A DNA stretch of 10,199 nt, taken from contig JAJJPK010000207.1 of assembly GCA_032907565.1 (NCBI GenBank), positions 1 through 10,199 on the forward strand, read 5' to 3'. The notes under the pieces are model-generated. The model ran no database searches, had not been told where the DNA came from, and saw only the letters and a list, made by a program, of their open reading frames with translations. Below are positions 1-7,800 of the stretch, one piece after another; position 1 is the first letter of the stretch; the number at the start of each line of letters is the position of its first letter. The position numbers and the translations under genes were made by a program. The stretch comes from ZC4RG29 sp032907565. GTDB lineage: Bacteria > Bacteroidota > Bacteroidia > Cytophagales > Cyclobacteriaceae.

Positions 1-207
1 ACAAAAAAACAGATTGCCTATCCGGTACCCGGCCTTTAGCGCCAATGCAATTTCTTTCTTCCCTTCGATAACAAACAGGCATTGTCTGCGACGTTCCCTG
101 GGTTTCTCCAGGGCGAGAAGTCCCTTGATCTTGGGGTTGTGATGGCTCGTGATAAGTGTATGCACGGCGTGTATTTGATTGAATTTTACCGCTAATTGCG
201 CAAACAT
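1..207 (-). CDS. TrmH/SpoU-family RNA 2'-O-methyltransferase, N-terminal part (cut by left edge)
   Basis: An open frame of 69 codons runs from an ATG at 205-207 off the left edge. Residues 18-31 (LITSHHNPKIKGLL), a basic run PRERRR near residue 36, and FVIEGKKEIALALKAGY near residue 45 are the hallmark of the small substrate-binding domain that precedes the SPOUT (knotted) methyltransferase domain in TrmH/RlmB-type enzymes. Such enzymes usually methylate the 2'-OH of a ribose in 23S rRNA or tRNA, using SAM, in the cytoplasm. The catalytic domain lies outside the window, so the exact target cannot be named. The start is uncertain: family members commonly begin a few residues before the ITS..NPKIK motif, and an in-frame GTG at 163-165 (codon 15) would give that length. 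The gene is divergent from the methyltransferase at 254, with 46 bp between the two starts. Confidence 0.78.
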   Translation of the reverse strand, partial: MFAQLAVKFNQIHAVHTLITSHHNPKIKGLLALEKPRERRRQCLFVIEGKKEIALALKAGYRIGNLFFC

Positions 208-233
208 CAAAAACGCCCAACGGAACTTTGGTC

Positions 234-241
234 TATATTTG
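234..241 (+). promoter_or_regulatory. Candidate Bacteroidota -7 promoter element (TATATTTG) for the 254-1153 gene
   Basis: The octamer TATATTTG matches the Bacteroidota -7 consensus TAnnTTTG exactly. No TTG is seen at the usual 19-21 bp upstream for a -33 element. Transcription would begin around 247-250, only a few bases before the GTG start at 254, so the message would be almost leaderless. This is inferred from the motif and its position only. Confidence 0.4.
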
Positions 242-253
242 CTGCTGTAATTC

Positions 254-1153
254 GTGAACGTGACGCTGCGTTTCCCTGAATCATGGAAAGATTATGAATT
301 GCTCGACTCGGGTGGAGGCGAGAAGCTCGAACGCTTCGGTCCGTATATTCTAGTCCGCCCGGAGCCCCAGGCCATCTGGAGGAAGTCATTGCCTGAGAAG
401 GAATGGCAACGCCGATCGCACGCACGATTTGTCAGGGAACAGAAAGACCGTTATCGATTTGCCGAAGAAGTGAAAGGAGGTTGGACCCGTGAACCCGGGA
501 TGCCCGAATCATGGGAGATTGGTTATCAATACAAGGACCTTCACCTTCGCCTCAGGCTTGCGTTAACGAGTTTTGGCCATGTCGGCATCTTCCCCGAGCA
601 GGGCAGCAATTGGAATTTTATTTTCGATGCGCTTCAGGGGCATCCTGATGAACCCAGGAAGGTATTGAACCTCTTCGCCTATACCGGTGCCGCGTCCATC
701 GTTGCCCGTCGTTGCGGTGCAGATGTCGTCCATGTGGACGCTTCGCGGCCGGGTATCACGTGGGCGAACGAGAACATGACCCGCAATGGTTTGAAGGATA
801 TCCGTTGGGTCCATGAGGATGCATTGAAATTTGTGCGTCGGGAGGTGCGGCGCGGCAATCGCTACCAGGGCATCATAATGGACCCTCCGCCGTATGGACG
901 CGGACCGGAAGGTGAAAAATGGACCCTCCAGGAGAAACTCGATGAACTTCTTGAACATGCTGGCCGGTTACTATCAGAGGAGGGGAGTTTTTTTGTGCTT
1001 AGCCTGTATGCCGCCGGACTTTCAGCACTCGTGGGATATAACGCTGTAACCTCGCATATGACCGCGAAGGAAACTGAATTCGGTGAGTTTTACCTTAAGT
1101 CGCAAACCGGCAGGCACCTTCCCATGGGCACGTTCATGCGTTTCCGGAGGTGA
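254..1153 (+). CDS. Class I SAM-dependent methyltransferase, RlmI-like (probable RNA methyltransferase)
   Basis: The 299-residue protein has a Rossmann-fold methyltransferase domain in its C-terminal two thirds. SAM-binding motif I is at residues 137-146 (VLNLFAYTGA), an acidic ribose-binding residue follows at D162 (HVDAS), and motif IV is DPPPYG at residues 210-215. This layout resembles the catalytic half of RlmI/RlmK-type 23S rRNA methyltransferases. The N-terminal ~100 residues (WKDYELLDSGGGEKLERFG and a following RPEPQAIW) are not an obvious PUA domain, so the protein looks like the shorter Bacteroidota form. The substrate is therefore inferred to be RNA, but the specific nucleotide is unknown. 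The GTG at 254 is the first possible start because a TAA lies in frame at 248-250, and the WKDYELLDSG motif typical of the family begins ten residues in. The gene is divergent from the TrmH-family gene and is followed by typA after 67 bp. Confidence 0.85.
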   Translation: MNVTLRFPESWKDYELLDSGGGEKLERFGPYILVRPEPQAIWRKSLPEKEWQRRSHARFVREQKDRYRFAEEVKGGWTREPGMPESWEIGYQYKDLHLRLRLALTSFGHVGIFPEQGSNWNFIFDALQGHPDEPRKVLNLFAYTGAASIVARRCGADVVHVDASRPGITWANENMTRNGLKDIRWVHEDALKFVRREVRRGNRYQGIIMDPPPYGRGPEGEKWTLQEKLDELLEHAGRLLSEEGSFFVLSLYAAGLSALVGYNAVTSHMTAKETEFGEFYLKSQTGRHLPMGTFMRFRR

Positions 1154-1175
1154 ATACCCGGAAGCTAAATATTTT

Positions 1176-1183
1176 TATCTTTG
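1176..1183 (+). promoter_or_regulatory. Bacteroidota -7 promoter element (TATCTTTG) for typA and the TPR gene
   Basis: TATCTTTG followed by GCGCCC matches the TAnnTTTG consensus and sits in a short AT-rich gap between the methyltransferase stop (1153) and typA (1221). The predicted transcription start near 1190 gives a leader of about 30 bases, a normal length. No matching TTG is seen 19-21 bp upstream, so the -33 element is weak or missing. No Shine-Dalgarno sequence is seen before the typA ATG, as is usual in this phylum. Confidence 0.6.
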
Positions 1184-1220
1184 CGCCCTTAAATTGAAAT
1201 TGCAGTAATCTTCAACGTAT

Positions 1221-3041
1221 ATGGATATCAGCCGGATCCGAAATATTGCCATCATAGCGCACGTCGACCACGGCAAGACCACCCTCGTGGATAAGCTGTT
1301 GATGGCCGGAAAGCTCTTCAAAGAGCACGAGCATCCGGGTGAGCTTATCATGGACAGCAATGACCTTGAACGGGAAAGAGGGATTACCATCCTGGCGAAG
1401 AATGTTTCCGTCCGGTATAAGGATCATAAGATAAACATCATTGATACACCCGGCCACAGCGACTTTGGTGGAGAGGTGGAGCGCGTGCTGAACATGGCTG
1501 ATGGATGCCTGTTGCTGGTCGACGCCTTCGAGGGTCCCATGCCCCAGACGCGGTTCGTATTGCAAAAGGCTTTGCAGCTAGGGCTGAAGCCGATCGTCGT
1601 AATCAATAAGGTCGACAAGAAGAATTGCACGCCAGATGAGGTACATGAACAGGTATTCGAACTGATGTTCCAGCTCGACGCGTCCGAAGAGCAGCTCGAC
1701 TTCCCGACGTACTACGGATCAGCCAAGCAGGGTTGGATGAGTACAGACTGGAGAAAGCCAACCACAGACATCAGCGCACTCATCGACGGGATCATACAAT
1801 ACATCCCCGCGCCAAAAACCGAAGAAGGCAGCACACAAATGCTGATCACTTCGCTTGAATATTCATCCTATATCGGCCGCGTAGCCATTGGTCGCGTACA
1901 CCGGGGAACGCTGAAATCCGGCCAGCCGGTTGCACTCGTCAAACGCGATGGAGTTACCGTGGTAAAGTCGCGCATCAAAGACCTTTTCATCTTCGAAGGA
2001 TTCGAAAAGCAAAAAGTAGAGTCGGTCAACGCAGGCGAGATCTGTGCGATCGTAGGACTCGAAGGCTTTGAGATCGGCGACACGGTTGCCGACCCGGACA
2101 ATCCGGAAGCGATGAAAAGCATCGCTATCGATGAGCCCACGATGAGCATGTTGTTTACCATCAACAACTCACCTTTTTACGGCAAAGAGGGCAAGTACGT
2201 GACGTCGCGGCATATCAAAGAACGGCTGGACCGCGAATTGGAAAAAAACCTGGCCCTACGGGTCGGCGACACGGGCTCGGCCGACAGCTTCATGGTGTAC
2301 GGCAGGGGCGTGTTGCATCTTTCCGTGCTCATTGAAACCATGCGTCGCGAAGGATACGAACTGCAAATCGGCCAACCCCAGGTGATCTTTAAGGAGATCG
2401 ACGGTGTGAAATGCGAGCCTGTGGAAGAGCTGACAATCGACCTCCCCGAAAGCGACGCCGGCAAAGCAATTGAGACGGTTTCCATCCGCAAGGGAGAGAT
2501 GATCAACATGGAACCCAAAGGCGATCGGATGATCCTTAAGTTTCTGATCCCGTCCCGCGGCATTATCGGGTTGAGAAATTACCTCCTCAACGTAACGGCA
2601 GGGGAGGCCATTACGACGCACCGGTTCAAGGAATATCAGCCCTACAAAGGTGAAATACCAGGGAGGATAAACGGCTCGCTTATCGCAATGGAGCAGGGTG
2701 AGGCCATCCCGTACAGCCTCCACAACCTGCAAGACAGAGGTAAATTCTTTATCGATCCAGGCGACGCGGTGTACGAGGGACAGGTGATAGGTGAACACAG
2801 CCGAAGCGGCGACCTCGTTGTAAACGTCACCCGCACAAAAAAGCTGACCAACATCCGCGCTGCCGGCTCGGATGAGAAGATGCGTATTTCACCTGCAATA
2901 AAATTTTCGCTTGAGGAAGCACTGGAGTATATCCAGGCTGACGAATACGTTGAGGTGACGCCGAAGTCCATCCGGCTTCGGAAGATCCTGCTCTCGGAAA
3001 ACGACCGGAAACGCGAACGAAATAAAGTAATGAGCTCATGA
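1221..3041 (+). CDS. typA: Ribosome-associated translational GTPase TypA/BipA
   Basis: TypA/BipA is an EF-G-like GTPase that binds the 70S ribosome and helps 50S subunit assembly and growth under stress such as cold. The 606-residue length is normal for the family. All G motifs are intact: G1 AHVDHGKT at residues 13-20, G2 RGITI at 53-57, G3 DTPGH at 75-79 with the catalytic-type His79, G4 NKVD at 129-132, and G5 SAK at 167-169. The GTPase domain is followed by a beta-barrel domain II (about 205-300), EF-G-like domains III and V, and the BipA-specific C-terminal domain. That last domain includes the conserved TPKSIRLRK near residue 580. The start MDISRIRNIAIIAHVDHG is the expected one. The stop codon overlaps the start of the TPR gene by four bases (ATGA), suggesting translational coupling. 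The nearby putative RNA methyltransferases fit a translation-related neighbourhood. Confidence 0.97.
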   Translation: MDISRIRNIAIIAHVDHGKTTLVDKLLMAGKLFKEHEHPGELIMDSNDLERERGITILAKNVSVRYKDHKINIIDTPGHSDFGGEVERVLNMADGCLLLVDAFEGPMPQTRFVLQKALQLGLKPIVVINKVDKKNCTPDEVHEQVFELMFQLDASEEQLDFPTYYGSAKQGWMSTDWRKPTTDISALIDGIIQYIPAPKTEEGSTQMLITSLEYSSYIGRVAIGRVHRGTLKSGQPVALVKRDGVTVVKSRIKDLFIFEGFEKQKVESVNAGEICAIVGLEGFEIGDTVADPDNPEAMKSIAIDEPTMSMLFTINNSPFYGKEGKYVTSRHIKERLDRELEKNLALRVGDTGSADSFMVYGRGVLHLSVLIETMRREGYELQIGQPQVIFKEIDGVKCEPVEELTIDLPESDAGKAIETVSIRKGEMINMEPKGDRMILKFLIPSRGIIGLRNYLLNVTAGEAITTHRFKEYQPYKGEIPGRINGSLIAMEQGEAIPYSLHNLQDRGKFFIDPGDAVYEGQVIGEHSRSGDLVVNVTRTKKLTNIRAAGSDEKMRISPAIKFSLEEALEYIQADEYVEVTPKSIRLRKILLSENDRKRERNKVMSS

Positions 3042-3886
3042 GGCGTTGGAATATCCTAGTTGGTGTGATTGCCCTGACCGTAGCGTGTATAGACACACGG
3101 GCACAAGACGACAAGATTCAGGTCTGGTCCACTGAAGCGGATACCCTGATGCAACGACAGGAGTTTGAAGGCGCGCTCCGATTGTATGACAAGGTCCTTG
3201 AAGCCGTTCCGAAGGATGACCCGCGATACAAGCAAGCGCAATACAACCGTATTGTATGCCTTTACAGTTTGGACGACCTCAACACCGCGTTGGACGAAGT
3301 GAACCGATTCATCGAGGAAACCCCAGAGTTTCCTCAGGCTCGACTCTTGCGCGCGTTTATCTACCGTGACATAGGCAACACCGAGGGCCAGTTGAGGGAC
3401 ATATCCGATTTGGTTAGTCGCAATCCATTCAATGTCGACCTTATCAAATGGCAGGCGTACCTTCTCATCGAACAGGAAGAATATGACAGTGCCAGAACAC
3501 AGTTGAAGCGGGCTGCTAGTCTCCGAAGCGACGCGGAAACCGAGCTGTACCTGGGTATGACACACTATTTTACGAATGAGCCCGACAGCGCACTGTATCA
3601 TTTCGACAGGGCTATCGATATCAAGCCTGATGCATTCCCGGCACTCATGTATGCCAGCGCCGTCTGCATGGATGAATCGGCCTACGAGCTGGCGTTAACT
3701 TATCTTGATAAAGCCGCACTCCTCGATCCGAATAACCTGTCGGTGATGTTCTACAAAGGAATTGCGCTCACCGAAACCGGCAAACGAGAGGAGGGCTGTC
3801 GGTATTTATCCCGAGCCTTCTATGGGGGAGAGGATGCCGCCGGCGACTACCTTGAATACAAGTGTTTCCGCTACGATCCCGACTAA
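3038..3886 (+). CDS. Exported tetratricopeptide-repeat (TPR) protein
   Basis: The 282-residue protein begins with a Sec signal peptide: MRR, a hydrophobic stretch at about residues 6-17, and a probable signal peptidase I site TRA|Q at 22/23. A mature N-terminal Gln is common in exported Bacteroidota proteins. The rest consists of roughly six to seven degenerate 34-residue TPR units from about residue 30 to 265, with clear copies near residues 166-199 (ELYLGMTHYFTNEPDSALYHF), 200-233 and 234-262. TPR arrays bind other proteins, but no catalytic domain is present and the partner is unknown. The C-terminal GKREEGCRYLSRAFYGG motif recurs in Bacteroidota periplasmic TPR proteins. Its ATG lies inside the end of typA, so it is probably translated by re-initiation from the typA message. 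A lipoprotein reading using Cys17 is unlikely because the lipobox is poor. Confidence 0.85.
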   Translation: MRRWNILVGVIALTVACIDTRAQDDKIQVWSTEADTLMQRQEFEGALRLYDKVLEAVPKDDPRYKQAQYNRIVCLYSLDDLNTALDEVNRFIEETPEFPQARLLRAFIYRDIGNTEGQLRDISDLVSRNPFNVDLIKWQAYLLIEQEEYDSARTQLKRAASLRSDAETELYLGMTHYFTNEPDSALYHFDRAIDIKPDAFPALMYASAVCMDESAYELALTYLDKAALLDPNNLSVMFYKGIALTETGKREEGCRYLSRAFYGGEDAAGDYLEYKCFRYDPD

Positions 3887-3887
3887 C

Positions 3888-3901
3888 TGCCGGGCCCGGC
3901 A
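3888..3901. repeat. 14-bp perfect palindrome just after the TPR gene stop
   Basis: TGCCGGGCCCGGCA is identical to its reverse complement and starts two bases after the TAA of the TPR gene. It has no loop as a perfect palindrome and is not followed by a T-run, so it is not a standard intrinsic terminator. A shorter GC stem with a small loop could still form in RNA. It may mark the end of the typA-TPR transcript or be a protein-binding site. The remaining bases up to the usp start at 3996 show no TAnnTTTG element and no ORF. Confidence 0.35.
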
Positions 3902-3995
3902 TACAGGGCTGATCAAAATCATACTGCAGGGCTGACCTCCATCAAAAGCCGGTATTCATCTTTTCGCTAGCTTGAGATAGCTTAATGATACGGCC

Positions 3996-4838
3996 ATGAA
4001 AAAGATATTGGTTCCCTGCGACTTTAGCGCCCCATCCGTCAGCGCATACCGCCTGGCCCTTGATATAGCCCAATCATCGGGGGGTGAAATCCATCTCGTT
4101 AACGTTATTGAACTCCCGGTCCTACATGACACCGTGCTGATGCCCGTGTTATCGTTTGAAGAAGCACTCTTGCAGGAGCTGAAGGAAAAAGCAGAGCAGC
4201 AGTTTGAAAAACTGAAAAAGAAATACGCAGAAGATTTCGACGATATCATCCTGAGTGTCTTGTATGGAAACATATCTATCATGTTGCTTCAGTATATCGA
4301 AGAACACGACATCGACCTGGTCGTAATGGGTACAAAGGGCGCTACGGGTGTGCGCGAAGCACTGATTGGTTCCAATGCGGAGAAGATCGTCCGAAGGTCA
4401 CCCGTACCGGTCCTCACCGTGAAAAAATATCAACCCGGATCGGAGATCAAGAGCATCGTTTTCCCTACATCATTACAGGAGGACCATCCCGACCTGGTAG
4501 CCAAAGTCAAGGCGCTGCAGAAATTTTTCGGTGCCACCCTCCACGTAGTATATGTCAATACGCCCACGAATTTCATGTCCGATGGCGTTACCAGGAAACG
4601 CCTGAATGACTTCGTAAAAAAATACGCATTGCGCGACGTCACCACGAATATCTACAATGATCGTTATGAGGAGGCTGGCATCATCAACTTTGCACATTCC
4701 ATTGATGCCGGGCTGATCGCCATGGGAACGCATGGCCGAAAAGGTCTTGCGCATGTCCTAAGTGGCAGCCTTGCCGAAGACGTGGTTAATCACGTCGATT
4801 GCCCCACCTGGACGTATGCGATTAAACGTGATTCATAG
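3996..4838 (+). CDS. Two-domain universal stress protein (UspA family)
   Basis: The 280-residue protein contains two Usp domains in tandem. Each has the ATP-binding signature G-2x-G-9x-G-S: G112/G115/G125-S126 in the first domain and G244/G247/G257-S258 in the second. The first domain starts with ILVPCDFS, where Asp9 is the conserved nucleotide-contacting acid. The matching position in the second domain (SIVFPTS, about residues 153-159) has lost the Asp. Members of this ATP-binding class act in the cytoplasm in stress and starvation survival, usually as nucleotide-bound sensors rather than enzymes. The start MKKILVPCDFS is typical, and the preceding bases hold no clear Shine-Dalgarno sequence. 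The gene stands 109 bp downstream of the TPR gene and converges with icmF, so it may have its own promoter, although I could not identify one. Confidence 0.93.
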   Translation: MKKILVPCDFSAPSVSAYRLALDIAQSSGGEIHLVNVIELPVLHDTVLMPVLSFEEALLQELKEKAEQQFEKLKKKYAEDFDDIILSVLYGNISIMLLQYIEEHDIDLVVMGTKGATGVREALIGSNAEKIVRRSPVPVLTVKKYQPGSEIKSIVFPTSLQEDHPDLVAKVKALQKFFGATLHVVYVNTPTNFMSDGVTRKRLNDFVKKYALRDVTTNIYNDRYEEAGIINFAHSIDAGLIAMGTHGRKGLAHVLSGSLAEDVVNHVDCPTWTYAIKRDS

Positions 4839-4853
4839 GGATTGAATCAATCC
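4839..4853. terminator. Candidate bidirectional terminator hairpin between usp and icmF
   Basis: GGATTG-AAT-CAATCC forms a perfect 6-bp stem with a 3-base loop, starting directly after the TAG of usp and 15 bases from the end of icmF. It is the only clear dyad in the 30-bp gap between these converging genes. The stem is short and no T-run follows on either strand, so an intrinsic termination role is inferred from position. Confidence 0.4.
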
Positions 4854-4868
4854 AATCTGCCGTCATCG

Positions 4869-7800
4869 TCACATATTCCTGCGGTATTGACCGCCTACGG
4901 CGAACAAGGTGTTTGTGATTTGACCCAGTGAGCACCTTTTTGTTGCCTCCATCAATACTTCGAAGACGTTTCGGTTTTGGACTGCTGCGCTTCGGATGTC
5001 CTGAAGAAGACGCGGCGACTGCTCTTCATGGAAGTGACGAAGGTCGCGAAGCCCGGCGATCTGTGCTTCTTTTTCCTCGACGGTAGCCCGAATAACTTCG
5101 CCAGGAATGAGGGTTGGAGAGCCGCGTGAGCTGAGGAACGTGTTGACACCGACAATCGGATATTCTCCCGTATGCTTGAGATTCTCGTAGTAGAGACTTT
5201 CTTCCTGGATCTTTCCACGCTGATACATTGTTTCCATTGCGCCAAGAACGCCACCCCGCTCAGTAATGCGGTCGAACTCGCTGAGCACGGCTTCCTCCAC
5301 CAGGTCTGTGAGTTCTTCGATAATGAACGAACCCTGCAAGGGGTTCTCATTTTTTGCGAGACCCAATTCCCGGTTAATGATAAGTTGGATTGCCATCGCT
5401 CGTCTCACCGATTCCTCGGTGGGGGTCGTGATGGCTTCATCGTAGGCATTGGTGTGCAGCGAATTGCAGTTGTCGTAGATGGCATACAGCGCCTGCAGCG
5501 TGGTACGAATGTCGTTGAAGTCGATTTCCTGTGCGTGCAGTGAACGCCCGGAGGTTTGAATGTGATACTTTAGCATTTGCGACCGCGCATTTCCGTGATA
5601 CTTTTCACGGATTGCTTTGGCCCAGATCCTCCGTGCTACACGACCAATAACCGCATATTCGGGATCAATGCCGTTGCTAAAGAAGAAGGATAGGTTGGGC
5701 GCAAAGGAGTCGATGTGCATGCCACGGCTCAGGAAGTATTCTACATACGTAAAGCCGTTTGCAAGCGTAAACGCCAACTGGGTGATGGGATTTGCCCCCG
5801 CTTCCGCAATGTGATAACCCGAGATGGATACGGAATAAAAATTCCGCACGTTCCGGTCGATAAAGTATTGCTGCACATCACCCATGAGGCGGAGCGCAAA
5901 CTCCGTAGAGAAAATACATGTATTCTGCGCCTGATCTTCCTTCAGAATATCCGCCTGCACTGTGCCGCGCACTTTTGACAGCGTATCCGCTTTGATCCTT
6001 TCATACACGTCGCGATCGAGAACTTCATCGCCCGTCACGCCGAGAAGAAGAAGCCCGAGACCATCGTTGCCTTCAGGTAGGGTGCCGCGGTAGGCTGGTG
6101 GTTCGAGACCCTTGGCGCGGTAAGCTTCACGAATCTTTTCTCGAACAGCAGCCTCATTGCCCGCCTGCCGAATGTACAGTTCACACTGCTGGTCGATGGC
6201 TGCGTTGAAGAAGAAACCGAGCAACATCGGCGCCGGTCCATTGATGGTCATAGACACCGACGTAGCCGGGTCAGCAAGGTTGAAACCGCTGTACAAACGC
6301 TTCGCATCGTCGAGACTACAGACGGAGACACCCGAGTTGCCGATCTTTCCGTAAATATCCGGCCGGTAGTCCGGGTCGTGACCGTAAAGCGTAACCGAGT
6401 CAAACGCTGTCGACAGCCGCCGGGCGGGCATGTCTTTGCTGAGATAATGGAATCTGCGATTTGTTCGTTCAGGTCCGCCCTCACCGGCAAACATCCTCGT
6501 AGGGTCTTCCGTTTCGCGCTTGAAAGGATAGATGCCGGCCGTGTAGGGAAATTCGCCGGGCACGTTTTCTCGCAGCAACCACTTCAAGAGGTCACCCCAG
6601 CCTTCGTACCGGGGTACGGCAATCTTGGGAACGCGAGTCTGCGCCAGTGACGTCGTGTGGGTCTGTATGTTCAGTTCCCTGCCGCGCACGGTGTATGTGA
6701 ATACCGGTTGACGATACCGTTCAGCTTTCTCGGGCCATTGTTCCAGCATTTCGAGGAGTCGGGGCTCCAGCCGGGCCTTCAATTCGATCAATACGGGTTC
6801 AAGACCTGCGGCCAGTTCGTGGTTGTCCTTACTTCTGAGATGGTCAACCGTTTGTTGTACCGACTGTATCCGTTGGGCGACAGCAGCCTGTTCTTTGACC
6901 CAGGCGTCGTATCGTCGGCTGTCTTCTGTAATCTCGCTGAGATAACGGGTACGCGCCGGGGGAATGATGTAGACCTTTTCTGATTGTTCTTCACCCGGTT
7001 CATACGACGACCTGAATTGCGCCTTGGTCTTTTTATTGACGGTCGTGATAAGGTGGCGGTAGAGGCGGTTTGTTCCGGGATCGTTGAACTGCGACGCGAT
7101 CGTTCCGAACACGGGCATATGCTCGGGATCCTCCTGCCAGCGTTGGTGACCCCTTTGATATTGTTTTCTTACATCGCGCAAGGCATCCTGCGCACCGCGC
7201 TTGTCGAATTTGTTGAGAACGACGATGTCGGCGTAGTCGAGCATGTCGATCTTTTCCAGCTGTGTCGCTGCTCCGTATTCGGGAGTCATCACATACAGTG
7301 AGACATCGCTGTAGTCGAGGATTTCCGTGTCGCCCTGTCCGATGCCCGACGTTTCGAGGATGATGAGGTCGAAGCCAGCTGTTTTCAGAACTTGCAAGGA
7401 TTCCTTTACGTGGGCCGATACGGACAGGTTACTTTGTCGCGTTGCAAGCGACCGCATATAAACCCGCGGATTGTTGATGGAATTCATTCGGATGCGATCG
7501 CCAAGGAGTGCACCACCTGTCCTGCGCTTGGACGGGTCGACGGAAATGATCCCGATAGTCTTATCGCGGAAGTCGTAAAGAAAGCGCCGCACCAACTCAT
7601 CCACGATTGACGATTTGCCGGCCCCGCCTGTACCCGTTATACCGAGGACGGGCGTTGTTGAATTTTTGGCCCGGCGGCTGACCTCGTCAAACAGCGTGCG
7701 GTGATCATCGTAATAATTTTCGGCGGCTGATATGAGTTGCGCGATAGCAAGTGGGTTGGCGGGCGTGAGGTTTTCAAGAACAGTGTCGGGAATTTCCTTT

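Noticed and set aside
2256..2798. Long minus-strand open frame (180 codons) inside typA
   Set aside because: It is fully antisense to the intact typA gene and shows no recognisable motif; it is a by-product of typA codon usage.
3038..3103. Lipoprotein signal in the TPR protein (Cys17)
   Set aside because: The residues before Cys17 (LTVA) place Thr at -3, a poor lipobox; a signal peptidase I site TRA|Q fits better.
3056..3601. Minus-strand open frame (181 codons) inside the TPR gene
   Set aside because: Antisense to a gene with a clear signal peptide and TPR units; no domain is seen in the antisense product.
5172..5543. Plus-strand open frame (123 codons) inside icmF
   Set aside because: Lies within the conserved C-terminal mutase region on the opposite strand and has no features of its own.
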